Made by a program: the position numbers and the translations under genes. Shown here piece by piece: positions 1 through 12,200 of a stretch of 64,000 nt of DNA. Source of the stretch: Hymenolepis diminuta. Its lineage: Eukaryota; Platyhelminthes; Cestoda; Cyclophyllidea; Hymenolepididae. The stretch lies in the NCBI GenBank assembly GCA_900708905.1, contig CAADRB010000017.1:1-64000 (forward strand), given 5' to 3'. A model generated the notes under the pieces. That model ran no database searches and was not told the origin of the DNA. It was given only the letters and a program-made list of their open reading frames with translations. The stretch's first letter is position 1. The number at the start of each line of letters is the position of its first letter.

Positions 1-673
1 TTGGTCAATCGATCTGGATTACTGAGAGCTTCAAATGCCTTTTGAGAATTTGGAATTAATCCAGCCTGAAGGAGAGAGGCTGAGCGTGCTTTAAACTGAA
101 GTGATGCGATGATTCGATCTATTTTGGGACGTGTTATATGCTTCCATGGTGACCGGTAGATTATGGAACCGGTAGATAAATTATTAGAAGAAGCGTGACC
201 AAACATTCCGATTAGATGATAAGATTTGGGATAAACGTTCCTGTGAATTGCATCACTGTATGCATAGGCTCCAACTTCTCCTACGCCTATTAGCTGGAGA
301 CCAGATGCATAATCGGGTAGTGGATCGATGAAATTGAGGACCACATCACCATGAAGAAACCTTCTACCGATTACTGAAAATATATGCTACAATAAACAAT
401 AATTGCAAACCTAGTGGATTGTCTACGAAGTCAATCTCAGTAGCAATTGAAGGTAGTTTAACATCATCACTTTTGGTTAAAACTCTTGTGCGGATGCGCT
501 CAGTTTCCCATGGTAATTTATTAAATTCTAAAGAAATTGCTTGCCAATATCAATTTACCATTGGCTATCTTTTTTGCCAATCGGCTTCTAAATTGTGCTA
601 TTTCTTGACCTGGGGGTTTATAAACTGATAGCAGTCCCTGTAAGCAACGAAAAAGTTCAACTCTCCTACTCAT
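1..673 (-). CDS. TRUB2: TRUB2-like tRNA/mRNA pseudouridine synthase, 5' part (partial at window edge)
   Basis: Three exons on the minus strand: 673-559, 527-411 and 373-1, joined by introns of 31 nt (528-558) and 37 nt (374-410), both GT-AG and in phase. The model gives about 201 residues and is cut by the window edge. The start ATG (671-673) is the first after an in-frame TAA. The N-terminus reads GLLSVYKPPGQ, matching the GLFAVYKPPG start block of vertebrate TRUB2. Further on come F-V-D-N-P-L-V, ASGLQLIGVG and an H-I-T-R-x-K-I-D-R-I-I block, all in TRUB2 order. TruB-family enzymes isomerise uridine to pseudouridine; TRUB2 acts on mitochondrial RNA in vertebrates (family knowledge). The segment around the expected catalytic Asp reads F-I-D-P-L-P-D-Y-A-S-G, slightly longer than the usual L-D-x-x-A-S/T-G. 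Divergent neighbour of PES1. Confidence 0.85.
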
Positions 674-1812
674 CAGAACCAACTGGCAAAACAATGCCCT
701 TTACCATTAAATTTCCCATTTGACCTTGAAGATACGTTAGCATCAAATAGTTAAGCAAACTTTTGAGATCAAATAATTGACTCATTAGGGATCATTTTAT
801 TATTAGACTAATCATAAAAATTAAAAATCATATCCGAATATTAGCCCTAGTGATGTAATTTTGATTTCATGCCTAGTGATCGTCATCGAGTAGTATAGGT
901 ACGAATAAGTGGAAGAAACATTTAATCTGGAATTCCATATATATAGATATAGATATACATATGCTCTCCATAAGTTTGGTAGGAACACATTTGGTTGAAA
1001 ATATGTGAGAACTGAATAAAAATAGAACTCAGAGTTGCATTCTGGGTTCCAGTAAATTTTATTGTCCACACACAATTTGTAACAATATAATCACTAACTG
1101 TGGTATTTTGAAGATTTTCTCATAATAACACCTTTGTGATATGGATTTAATAGAACGGACGCAACGTATTTGCCACAGGATCGTTTGAGTGCACTTTTTC
1201 TATCTCTTACTGCTTCATAGAATGATTTAAAGTTGCATCAAACAGAAAGATACGTGAGTAGCTCGATGGCATTAATAAAACTTTTAAAAAGTATAACTAA
1301 TTATGCTTTTACCTTGAATAATCACTGCTTAAGGAGGTCTGCTAACACAAAATTACTGCCAATCAAGCCTCTGCTATGTGAAAACTGAGCTGAAGAACTG
1401 CAAGTCTGATCTTGTTTTCTCAACTCTTCCTAATTAAATAATACCGATACTTTATAGAAATAATATTAAAGTATCATATGTCTTGGCAACATTAAACTTA
1501 TAATTTCATCCCTGAACTATATATATATATACATACGTAGGGTAGGAGAATTTGAAATAAATTGAAATAAGAAACCAAATTGAGACAGTAGGCTGCATTT
1601 GGAATCGTCAACTTCATAGAATAAATTGGGTATATATTTGGCAAAATAACTTTGTCCTTCTAAAAATTATTAATTTTGCCTTTAATAGTATAGATTGGCA
1701 AACCTTTGGTGAATTTTAGAAACAAGTGCTTCTTAATTTTGTTTTGACTTATTGCATTCTCTGTGATACTTTTGTACTTCCTAAGCGTGTTGTAGTTTTG
1801 TACATTGGCAAG
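674..1812. other. Divergent intergenic region between TRUB2-like gene and PES1
   Basis: This 1.1-kb AT-rich stretch separates the start codons of two head-to-head genes and must hold both promoters unless 5' exons lie elsewhere. I see no convincing TATA box or coding exon. A short (AT)n run sits near 1519-1532. The weak ORFs on the minus strand here lack splice signals and family resemblance. Confidence 0.6.
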
Positions 1813-4800
1813 ATGGCACGAAAGATTAAGAAGAATACGAAGGGACATGCTGTCACTTATATTACTCAGAAGCAAGCCATGCGAATGCTTCAGATATCTT
1901 TACCCAACTTTCGGTAAGATTTGATTAACAAGCAGTTATTTTTGTAGTCGTATTTGTTTGCTGAAAGGAATTTACCCAGTTGAGCCGAAAAATATAAAGA
2001 AGGCTGGTCATGGAAGCACAGAACCAAGAGTTTACTTCAATAGAAGAGATATTGCCTTCCTCAGGTGGGAACCTCTGATTGAAACCTTCCGTAAACTTCG
2101 CACCCATCAAATGCGTTTAAAGCGGGCTCGTGAAAAGTTGGATAGAGACAAGGAATATCGTTTAAGAATGACTAAACCAACTTATACGCTTCATCAACTG
2201 GTCCGTGAACGATATCCCACACGTAAAGCTGCCCTTCAAGACTTAACAGACAGCCTCAATCTCATTTTCCTCTTTTCACGCCTCCCTCGTTTGACACAAT
2301 TTCATCCCGCATTGATCTCGCTCTGTCGAAGATTTTCAGTGGAGTTCCTCCATTACGTCATTGCTATGCGCTGTATTCGAAAGGCTTTCATTAGCATAAA
2401 AGGATTCTACTTGGAAGCCGTCATTGATGATGTTCCCGTTGTCTGGGTAATTCCTCATCATGCGGCATCTCATGTCCCCGTAGGTGTCGAATATCGTCTC
2501 TTAGCAACCTGTGTTGAGTTCGATGTCACGCTAGTCGGGTCGCTACTTGTCAAGTAAGGTCCCACATTTGCCACCTTAATTGCTCTTTTTTGTTCAGCCT
2601 TTATAAACAAGCTGGTCTTCTCTATCCACCGAAATTGAATACTCAAGCAATCAATAACCCAACTTCAGCCTATTGTTCCCCTGAGAATGCACATTTTGAG
2701 TTTCTTGCCTCCTTGTCGATTCCAATAAAACGTTTTGAGGAGGAGAAAATCGATACAGAACAGATGGATAATTTGATTGAGCTTCAAGTAGGTTGCGAAA
2801 CTTCTAGAAACTTTGCGGTTGTGTCGATTGGATAACGAATGAGTGATTATTGTTTCTTTCCAGGCAATAGATGATTCTGTCACAGCTGCAGTAAATAAAC
2901 AAATGCAGATCCAAAAGATCAAGCATCTTTTCGGAGGAAAGCGCTTCTTTTTCAATCGTGAGGTACCCAAGGAGGTTCTGTCTGTGATTATTCGCTCATG
3001 CGGCGGAGATTGCTCTTGGGATGCCCTTTCTGGTCCTGGGGCGACTTACACAGAGGATGACGATCGTATCGACTTCCAAATTGTCGATCGACCAATGCAC
3101 TGTATGAAGGCAATTCGGTAAGTTTGATTGATCACTTTTTTACCAATCTATGCAGGTCCTTAAAGGAAGCCTTTTGGCGGTTGTGAAGTTAGTGAATATA
3201 ATTTATAATCATTTCCAGGCCCACTAATAGGCTCACTTTCTTTGAGTATCGCTGTGTGATTTATTTCCAACAATTAGTTGTTAGCCCTTCCAGTCACTGG
3301 ATATGTCTGAGCCTTGCATAACTTACTTCTTCAAGGTGATGTGGAGCAGTATTCTAAAAGCTTTCGATTAGAAAATCATATTTCACTGTCCTTTTCCTTA
3401 CCAATGTTGACCAGTATGGTTTTTCATACTGTTAATCGGATGTGTGTCGATGTTTATCGAATCCATGACCTCTGGTCCATGCCCGCTACCTCATCGAGTC
3501 ATAATTCATTCTTGATAGTGTTTTGTGTTAATGGACAGTTTAGCTTTGTTTGAGTTGCATTAGGTGATTGTGATCAGTGATTAGAGTGAATGAACTGGTT
3601 TAATGATTGGTTTTTGATAAAATTTTAATTTCCTATTGAGATTGGTTTTTAGCTAACTCAAATGGACGTTGTAAGACAGAGAGTAGGGATCCTGATTTTG
3701 ACTAGATTTTTGTCCTCTCAGCCACCATAAAGAATGGGCTTCTAATCCAGCTTACAAAATTGATAATTAAATCATTGGTCTCATTGACTCAGTTTAGGTA
3801 TGGTTGTTTGCGTTTTATCTTCCACATTCGCAATCTAAATTTCACACATGGTATCTAACATGAAGTCCTTTCCCTCTGAATTTTACAGGGCCTACGTCCA
3901 GCCCCAGTGGGTGTTCGATAGCCTCAACGCCGGTCGTTTGATGCCCGTTCAGGACTACCTTCCCTCCGCTACCCTTCCACCTCATCTCTCCCCATTCGCC
4001 GCTTCTGCCGTTACTGCTGACCCACTTATTGGTGGATCAATGGGTATGGCCGATGCACTCAAGCAAGCAACTGCAGTTAATGCTGCGCCAGGATTTGGGG
4101 CCGGCTCAGCTCTCTATCGACCACCGGAGATGGATTACCTGGCTGGTCTGGTCTCACTCGCGGAAACCCGTGGAGCTGCGGTTGCTGAAGCAACCGAGGA
4201 AGGTGAGGAGAAAGAGGAGATGGAAGTGGATGAGGTCGAAGAAGGTGGAGAACAAGGAGAGGACGCGAGTAAAAAGAAGAGCAAGAATAAGAAGAAAAGG
4301 AAGAATAAGATCAATAAGGCAATCAAGAAGGGTATGTTGTTGACTCCTTTTGCATCATTCAAACAGGAATCTATAGTTATGCATTCCAATTGCACATTGA
4401 GATTTGTATTAGTCAGATTGGCGGGTATACTGCTCCCAATTTGATATTTGCGAAGGTGAATGTGCATGAACATTTAACTTTGTGGTTTATTTTTGAACCG
4501 TTAATGTGACATCGGGGCTTTCAGTGTCGGACCTTTGAGCCACGTCGACTTCAGTATGAGTGTCGACAAATGTGTCTATTTTGTCTATCTATGTGTGTCT
4601 TGTAATCGACATAATACGATACCAGTAAAAGGACGTTTTCTCTAGAGTCTTTGGGTCTTTTGTACGCGGTTCCTTGTGTTATAGGAGAGCATCGTGTATG
4701 GTCTTGAGTCACCATATAACGTGGGTGATATTCCACTTGTAAACCTATTTCTTTTTATTATTTATAGCGTACCACACAAGCATATTTCAGAAATCGTCAG

Positions 4801-5522
4801 GTTCACATTACACTGATTTTATCTCTTAGTGTTTCTTTGTCGTTATCGATTATTCTTGTACAGTTAGTCAATTTTCTCGAATCAAAGTCTTTGGTACTTG
4901 GTTTTATTGGTTATGTTTACTAGGCGGGGTTTTCAGTCATTATTTTGTTTCTTTTGTACTTATTGTTACCTGGTACCTTGTTAAAACATGCAGGGAAGGA
5001 GGTTCCATGAACTTTGAAACTTGGTTATGGCAAATCATAGAGGAATCCATTGAAAAGGCTCTTCTCGGGGCATAGCTCTACGAGAGTATGACCGTAGAAT
5101 TCCATGATATGTCACGACGAATGAAACCGTTTTCACTGTAATCCTGTTTTAGGCACGATTGGTCCTGTAATATAATATTGTCAATTTTGATTTTTCTATC
5201 TCTCGATTTTAGGCAAAACTGTGGTTGAGCCTGGCCAACCTATGGACGATTTATCGAGAAGAATGGCTGAACGTGAGGCTGAGAATGCTCAACGCAAACT
5301 GCGTGAAATGATGCTTCCCAAGAAACACAAGAATCTGTACAGAAAGATGGTTCATGCCCAAAAGACAGCCAATAAGGACATCCGTCAGTTGGAAGAACGA
5401 CGACAAAATATTCAGAAGTAGGTTGCTTTTTATCCTATGTTCTCGAATCTACGTCATTATGATCCATCCCCGATTAATTATTTTCTTTTAGGAATCAACG
5501 ACCGCAACAAAAGTCAAAGTGA
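1813..5522 (+). CDS. PES1: Pescadillo homologue (ribosome biogenesis), complete, seven exons
   Basis: Exons 1813-1913, 1948-2553, 2598-2787, 2864-3117, 3889-4331, 5213-5417 and 5492-5522 join in frame to 1830 nt, giving 609 residues (human PES1 has 588). All introns are GT-AG: 34, 44, 76, 771, 881 and 74 nt. Residues 1-300 form the Pescadillo N-terminal domain, with [27 protein letters not shown] and SIKGFYLEA blocks. A BRCT domain covers about 321-410, with [12 protein letters not shown] and the hallmark Trp391 in [10 protein letters not shown]. An acidic run and then a Lys-rich run (about 485-531) follow, as in other pescadillos, and a basic tail. PES1 works in the nucleolus in the PeBoW complex (with BOP1 and WDR12) for 32S/27S pre-rRNA processing (family knowledge). 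The start lies at the conserved basic N-terminus [19 protein letters not shown] variant poly(A) signal, AATAAG, lies at 5557-5562. Divergent neighbour of the TRUB2-like gene. Confidence 0.95.
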
Positions 5523-7110
5523 ATTTTTGAAATGTTGATTCGTGTTTATTTTATAAAATAAGTAAATCTGTAAATAATGATTTATTGAACCTCCAATGGA
5601 TGTGATCCTTTGTTTATCTCTTATTTTCTGTTAGCATTTTGGATGAAGATTGGTTGCTGTTTTAAATTTTCAAATTAAACGGTGAACTTACCCGGTTTGA
5701 AGACTAGTTAATTATTTAAATAGAGGTTACTACTGATTATAAAGGATTAAAATACTTCATTTTTCCCGGAATCTCCGTAGATTTGATGTGGTTGTCACTT
5801 CGATAACCTGCGCCCTACTGAATAGATTTAAGTAGGAAGGTGCAGGATGGAAAGAAGTTGGATAATATTTGCAAACATGTTGCATTAAGGTAGAACCGTG
5901 TTGGTAGATGATCAATATCTTGAATATATCTTGAGGACCTTTTTCCTTAACTATTGATTGAGAAATCCGATCAATGTTCCCTAGATGGAGACGAAAGATT
6001 TTAAATGGAATTTCACTTCATTTGTAAGTAGGAATGTTTAAGATTTACAAGAGTAAAGAAACTACCTGATTGGTTGCTTCAAAACATTGATCGACTCCCA
6101 TTAAATAGTTTTAAATCGGTCATAATCGGCTTTAGTAGGATCGGAAAATGATCAGTTGGTGTTCGTGCCACAAATTCGATGCACGGCTTTAAATATTACA
6201 TAGTTTTCAGGGCATTTCTGAATTCTCTTACAGCTATGCAATCACATATTTCACAACCCAGCTTTAAGTGGTCTGATGCCAGAGGAAAAATGACGTCTGA
6301 AATTGTGTGAGTTTGAAGAATGGTTGGTTGCACTACTCCCATCACTGGATGTTGGCCGACAAATATTGGGTCCGAGTTAGGTAATGTAATAAACTGGTAT
6401 GTTAACTTTATCGTCAACCAAAATCAGTTATGGTTAATGTACCCTGGTGGTAATGATACCGTTGTTGCTCTTCGGTTCATCGATGGCCCTAAAGAATGTC
6501 CAAACTATTCATCGTCTATTCCGACACTCATTGTTGACCGTCTATTAAAACTATTAAATTATTCCCTTCCCACGCAATTTCAATATTGTAATCCCCACAT
6601 TCTAATATGGGTAGATAAGATCGGTGGTTAAATGATCCTGTCGCCCAGATTTCGATTAGTGGCTGAAGACTGTAGAGAGCATTAATCGAACGCTTCGACA
6701 AAATGGGCAAATAAAAGTGAAGAATCACGTCATTTACATTTTATCAGTCGGAAAAGCTCGATTTTTGCTTTTTTAGATGTCTATCATCAAGCATAGTCTT
6801 TGACTAACTTACCTATGAATTATTTATTACTCAACATAATATCTTAACACCTCACATTTTCGATGTATGGCACTTTCATCGAACAGGGCTTTACTTGAAA
6901 AACCCTCATCGTCGCCTCTTGATTTAAATTGTTGAGGTTTAAGTGGAAGAAGCCGTTAATATTCCTCTAAACTTTATTGCTCCTTCATTCCTCGATTAGT
7001 TTTATCAGTTTATATTAGAAACTGTCATTTAGACAGACCGAAATATGCACTGTTTTATTTACTATCTCTAGTGGCCGTCCGGAATCGGAGTCACAAAAGT
7101 AAAGACGAAA
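5523..7110. other. Intergenic region 3' of PES1, no supported gene
   Basis: This stretch is AT-rich. Between 6190 and 6640 there are modest open frames on both strands and one exon-like patch (about 6233-6308, plus) bounded by AG and GT. None resembles a family I know and they do not join into a convincing gene. Otherwise I see nothing. Confidence 0.5.
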
Positions 7111-7116
7111 TTTATT
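7111..7116 (-). other. Poly(A) signal AATAAA of the small unrecognised gene
   Basis: The canonical AATAAA hexamer on the minus strand begins six bases after the TAA stop (7122-7124). Its place supports 7384-7122 being a terminal exon, although AATAAA is frequent by chance in AT-rich DNA. Confidence 0.4.
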
Positions 7117-7121
7117 ATTGT

Positions 7122-7542
7122 TTATGGAAGTGACCGGGAATGAGAATTTCCACCACTTTGTTCCGATTTAGAAAGCACGGAGTGGTATAGATATTGGGGA
7201 TTGAGATGAAAGTCATCCTGGACATATTTTCGATCCGAATGGTGGTGTGTCAGGTAGTTGTTGAGCACGATCAGGCCTTTCTCTCGATCGTCATAATCGA
7301 TGTGTCGGTTGCGGAGTAGGAGACCCACACACGTCCAGATTAGCTCAGCTATACTCTGCTGCATCCTATCACCGAGCCCTCCACCTAATCAACTAATCCA
7401 TTATTTCCGGATACAAAAGATACGGCCTACCTACCGAAACGTTGAGCGTAAAATTTCTTGTCAGGGAGGCCAGGAGGTCAATTCTACTTACTAAACCGAA
7501 CTCAATCTCAAAGTTAAAATCAGGTTTCAAATGTAAGTCCAT
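7122..7542 (-). CDS. Probable small two-exon gene, unrecognised 124-residue protein
   Basis: Minus-strand exons 7542-7431 and 7384-7122 join across a 46-nt GT-AG intron (7385-7430), phase 1, to give 124 residues ending in TAA. An AATAAA poly(A) signal lies at 7111-7116, directly after the stop. Both exons are richer in GC than their surroundings. The frame stays open in both, while reading through the intron hits a stop. The protein starts MDLHLKPDFNFEIEFGLV and includes a hydrophobic helix-like stretch IAELIWTCVGLLL, then a charged segment with H-I-D-Y-D-D-R-E, and a polar Ser/Gly/His-rich tail. I see no signal peptide and no known motif, so I assign no function. The start could lie in an upstream exon: the frame is open for 12 more codons before a TGA. 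It is the only likely gene between PES1 and the Trio homologue. Confidence 0.45.
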
Positions 7543-9029
7543 CTGGATCCTCAATTCGACTTCTCTTCGTTCTCTTCCCCTTCATTCCTTTTCTAGAATT
7601 TAGATGCCTTCTCGTTATTAAACTTTTTCAATTATTTTTATGTCATGGTTAATAATAAAAACCTACTTCTCTGCAGCAATATTTCGTCTTTCCTTCGAAA
7701 ATTATTTTTAGTTGTGGATGTTGGATGAATTAAAACAAACTTGATTAATCTTCCTTCCCATTCACATTATTTTTCGTGGGTTGTGATTTACGTTAAATTC
7801 CACTATTCCGCTCTCCCCACCAACTTCAACGGTAAAAATTTACCAATGCTGTCTGTTGCTTCGTCTTATAATCGGTCCAAGGCGGTCGTCTTAATATTTT
7901 TCAAAACCCCAAAAGAAGGATTCATACATGATGCACTTGCAAGACCGGTGCCTTCTATTGCCAGTTATGATATAATTTAAAAGCAAAAAGTGAATTTGAT
8001 TTCGTCTACTTAATCACAAGAATATAATGGACTGGAATTGGAATAGAGGCTACAAATTAGGACATTCAGTCTTCAATATTCCAATTATTGTAGGCAAAGC
8101 GAGTGATATTTGAGACCTTCTAGTCTAGAACAAGGGAAGACTTCTCTTGAACTCGAATTGGGAAACAAGCTTCGGGATTTAGGATATCCGAGGTGGTTTA
8201 GATCGGCTTTTTAAAAATCATTTCCAATTTGCTTGATAGCGAGAGAAGAATATATGTATGACATTTTCATTTCTAAAGAGCTGTTATTTGTTACAAATTA
8301 GGGTTTGCAGCTAGACGGACTTAATAATCGGATTAATGACCCAGAATACCGAAGCATTAGTGATGACATTTGACTTAAACCCTCTGATTCCCCCAAGACC
8401 GATAATAAGAGAAGAGAGATTTCGTGAGAAGAATTCGCAGCTTGTCCTATTTATTGTGGATTTATAGTGATAGTTGTTAAGTGTTGTTTACATTAGTTTT
8501 TCTCGAAGTCTGGGGATCTTAGCTAGGAGCCTCTTGAGGGAGGAATTTTACTGGGTTCTGGCCATCCAAGGATTCCGGGTAATTCAAGGATATGTTATCT
8601 TTGTTCTGCTGTTTCTTGAATATTTCACAATTTGTAATCCTAAGCATTGGTTCACATGGATACCAATCTAGAAAAGTCTTGATAGTATCCTCTTACTTAC
8701 AGAGAATGGAACATGCATCCTTTTCCAATCCTTTCTATTTGCGCAGTTCTGGACTCCCACCGTCGCCTGCCATCTGATTTGTGGAATCCATAGACAGTGA
8801 ACCTCATTCATAAAAAATCGATATCCGGTACAATTTTTTCCTCTGTGGTCCCCAAGACTAAGTTCTAGCCAATTTTGACGCCTTTAAATATCTCAAGACG
8901 AACCAATCTCGAGTGTGCTTCCTATTTTAAGATAAACTTGTATTTTAATATTGCTCTGCATATTTGTCCCATTTTACAATTCTCATTTGTGGGAAACAAT
9001 TGAAGACAGTCGAAGACGGTTTAAAAGAC

Positions 9030-9285
9030 AGGGCAAGAAATGATAGAGAGGAGGGGATTGAAAAGATACTGAGAGCAGCGTCAAGGTATGAAAGGGTCTT
9101 ATCTCAATCGATTTCTGGACTCAGGTTGTATAATATTTACTAGATGAGCGGTTCATATCCCCGAAATTGCAGCAAATGCCTGTCAAGGATGTTTTGTGCT
9201 TATTGATCGATATTATTTAATCAGGAAGGGCCGATCTTGCTAATCCGTTCTGTTTTTTCTTCGAATGGTTGAGACGACAAAATTT
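9030..9285 (+). repeat. Dispersed repeat, copy 1
   Basis: This segment aligns in the same orientation, with gaps, to 21500-21735. Shared stretches include an AAATGATA...GGAGGG start, then GATAC-GAGAG and TCAAGGTAT, then TTACT-ATG-CGGTTCAT, and an end with TAATCA-GAAGGG and TGGTTGAGA-G-CAAA. This copy has extra bases between the second and third blocks. No coding frame or terminal structure is evident, so the element class is unknown. Confidence 0.6.
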
Positions 9286-12200
9286 TTTTTATATGCGATT
9301 CATCAGCTTACAGCTTTACTAAAGCCGAGAAGAGATAACTCAAAATTTGAAGTTAGCAGAGCTCCGTAAGCTATGTTCACTCAAGGTCATTGATTGTCAC
9401 TTAGGAGATATAATACAACTTTAAAAGTCAGTAATGCGCATCCATTGTCTAGGATACCTATCGGCATTCGTTGATAGTGGTTAATGGAGAAATTAGTGAA
9501 TGAGAGTTTATTAGTCTGGTTGACATTATGGATCTTCTACATAATATAAACAGTCGGAGCCATATTTCTTCATTGGAATTGGCATAAAGTCATTTATTTC
9601 AAAGTCAATACCATTAGAATATAGGATAATTGTGTTGTAACTGTAAAAATGGAGTAACTGCAACTATACTTACGACCAGAATCTTAAGTTGAAATAATTT
9701 GAACTCCCCAAAAATGAAGCATAATAGGGATAAAAAGTAAGTCAATAGGAGTTAGAACTAACGGAAGTTTTCAAAATATTCAGTTTCCGTCCCGTTATAT
9801 TAATGAATATTAATGATAAAGCACTACGGAAAGAATACTACAGCTTGGGTTATCTGGGATAAGGAAATCTTATTAAGCCTCTACTCTTCTGAGATCCTAA
9901 GAACTTCACGACACAAAAGGTAGGAAAGGGGCATGGACTGGAGATGGGGAATTTTGCTACATAACCTAGAAGACATTTGGTGCATTTGTGAAAGACTGAA
10001 TAAAGTGGCACTGGTAAAAGGAGGAAGATAACTGAGACAAGTCAAAAAGAGACGAGTGGCAAAAGGATGAGTCATAGGCAGTACCGAGTGAACCTCAATA
10101 AGCAGCGAGTAGATGACTGATAGAAATCTGTAAGAAGATTAAGAAAGTGGTCATACCTCACGGTTACTTCTGTAATCTTCTTTCAAATAACATTTGTTAG
10201 GTGTTCTTCAAAATCTTACGTGCCTATAAAATTATTTTCTAATTACAATTTGAGATTTGCCTATGGAATTCGGGTGTCAGTATGAGGAATATAATTACAG
10301 AAATATTCATTATGATCTCTTCGATCAACTTTTTCTTTGATTTTCCCTTTTATGGACGATTTTAAATAATTAAAAGCATAAATATAATTGTTTTGGCTGT
10401 CTCATCTTATTTCCGATTACCGCCTTGAAGAGTCTTATTCTTATTCGAAAATTCAAGTTTCCTACTTGTGTAATGATTATCTGAAACATTCTGTTCTTAA
10501 TGACATTGGATAATTTTTAGGAAAATCTGTGAAATTTAATGAATCGAATGTATCAAATAAGTGTACTTTCAAAATTGCTATTTATATAAACAAAGGATCT
10601 GGAAAATACAAGATATTTAATGTTTCGTAATTTCAAAATTTTTGTTCTGCTAGGATATTCATTCCCATGGCTAGTTTAAGGTTCAATATATGCACCTAAT
10701 TTCCTCCCTGCATTGGTCATCAATCTCAAGTTGTCAGAAAATGTGGAAGTAAATTTCAAGCTCATAAATGCGAACCATTACAAAATCAGTTGTGCATAAC
10801 AAGTATCATACTATATCCATTTAATCAAGAAAAGGCAAGCAAAACCTCTGACCATAGATACGAGTTACTCAAGAAAATGCGAGATCATCAATTTTAAGTC
10901 AAATCGAAGACAAGAAACGTGAAACTTGCACGGCAGTTATTTAATTTGCAATCGAGCAATGGTTGATCTTTAATAATAACTCTTAAGACATTCCCGACTC
11001 GAGACATGAAAATTCACTTAAGTGGAATGCTGGATTGGCTGCTTATTTATCAAGTATCCATTATTATCCATGACGAAACGAAAGGATTGCAATTTATATC
11101 GAGAAAAATGGTTTAAATCGGAGAAAAGTAAGACTGAAAGATGGGAGATGTCGAGAAGGGGCTACCTAAAAGCAGAAAATTTTAATTCAGTTTCGAACTC
11201 ATCAGTGGCGTAATTATCTTTTCCTTATTGGGTATGGTTTAGTATGTCACGATCCGAAAATGGCCTATGAGTTACTGGGTGAATTTGTGTTCATGTGTGA
11301 TCGGTCCCTATTATTCAAGTTCATTTACCTCTTCTTAAAGCTCAAATCCAGAAGAGACTAGCAGAGTTGATTTCATACGTATATAGTTGACAAGATTTCA
11401 CACCAGATGAACGCTGTTCGTTACTCAAGGTGCATCTAAATGGCACAATTTTCGAAATTAGGATATCAGCTTCAATCCCTTCTTAATAGCTACATATCTA
11501 GCTGGTAGGCAGTATAAATCAATACTTTGAATGAATTTATAGCGTATGTGAAAAATTGGAAGGAAAGAGGAGCTTGAGATTTTCTTTTCATTTCCTGCTT
11601 CACTTATTAATTCGCAAAGGAGGTGGAAAGAAACCCTACGCCTTGCACCTGGTGGAATAAACTGTGTTGGTGGTGATGGATTATATCCTTTTTTGAATTA
11701 TGACTTGGTAAAAATTTAGAATTTGTCTAGTTTCATATTCAAATTTCAGGAAATTAAAGGAATATTTCACCAGATGTTTGAAATTCTTATAAAAAGAATT
11801 ATTCCAGCTTAACATTTGCTATACCGTCTTGAATTTTAACGAGGTACTCGTGAGCCTTCCATGCAGAGAACCAATTTTTGGCAAATTTGGCAGACAATAT
11901 AAATACATTTACTTAATCTCATATAAATACAAAATAATAGAAGGATTTACATTAAATAAAATCAATTTATAACTAACAATTATTTTGCTGTGAAAATATT
12001 TGATTGTTTAAATATTTTATTCATGAAGCTGTAATAATTTTTATGCATTTTGCTTCGTGCTTTCAAATTTACTGAATAGATTTAAATTTATTTGTTTTTG
12101 TGTCTAGAGTCAATCCTGTCCTCAGCAATGTACTGAATTTTGGAAAGGATAAACAAATCGTCGTGAGGGTCTTATACAACGAAATAGAGAATGACTCATG

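Noticed and set aside
6190..6640. Open frames on both strands, with one AG...GT-bounded patch (6233-6308)
   Set aside because: The frames do not join in phase, codon content is not distinctive and no family resemblance is seen.
9881..10075. 64-codon minus-strand ORF
   Set aside because: Leu/Ser-rich composition typical of the reverse of purine-rich DNA; no splice context.
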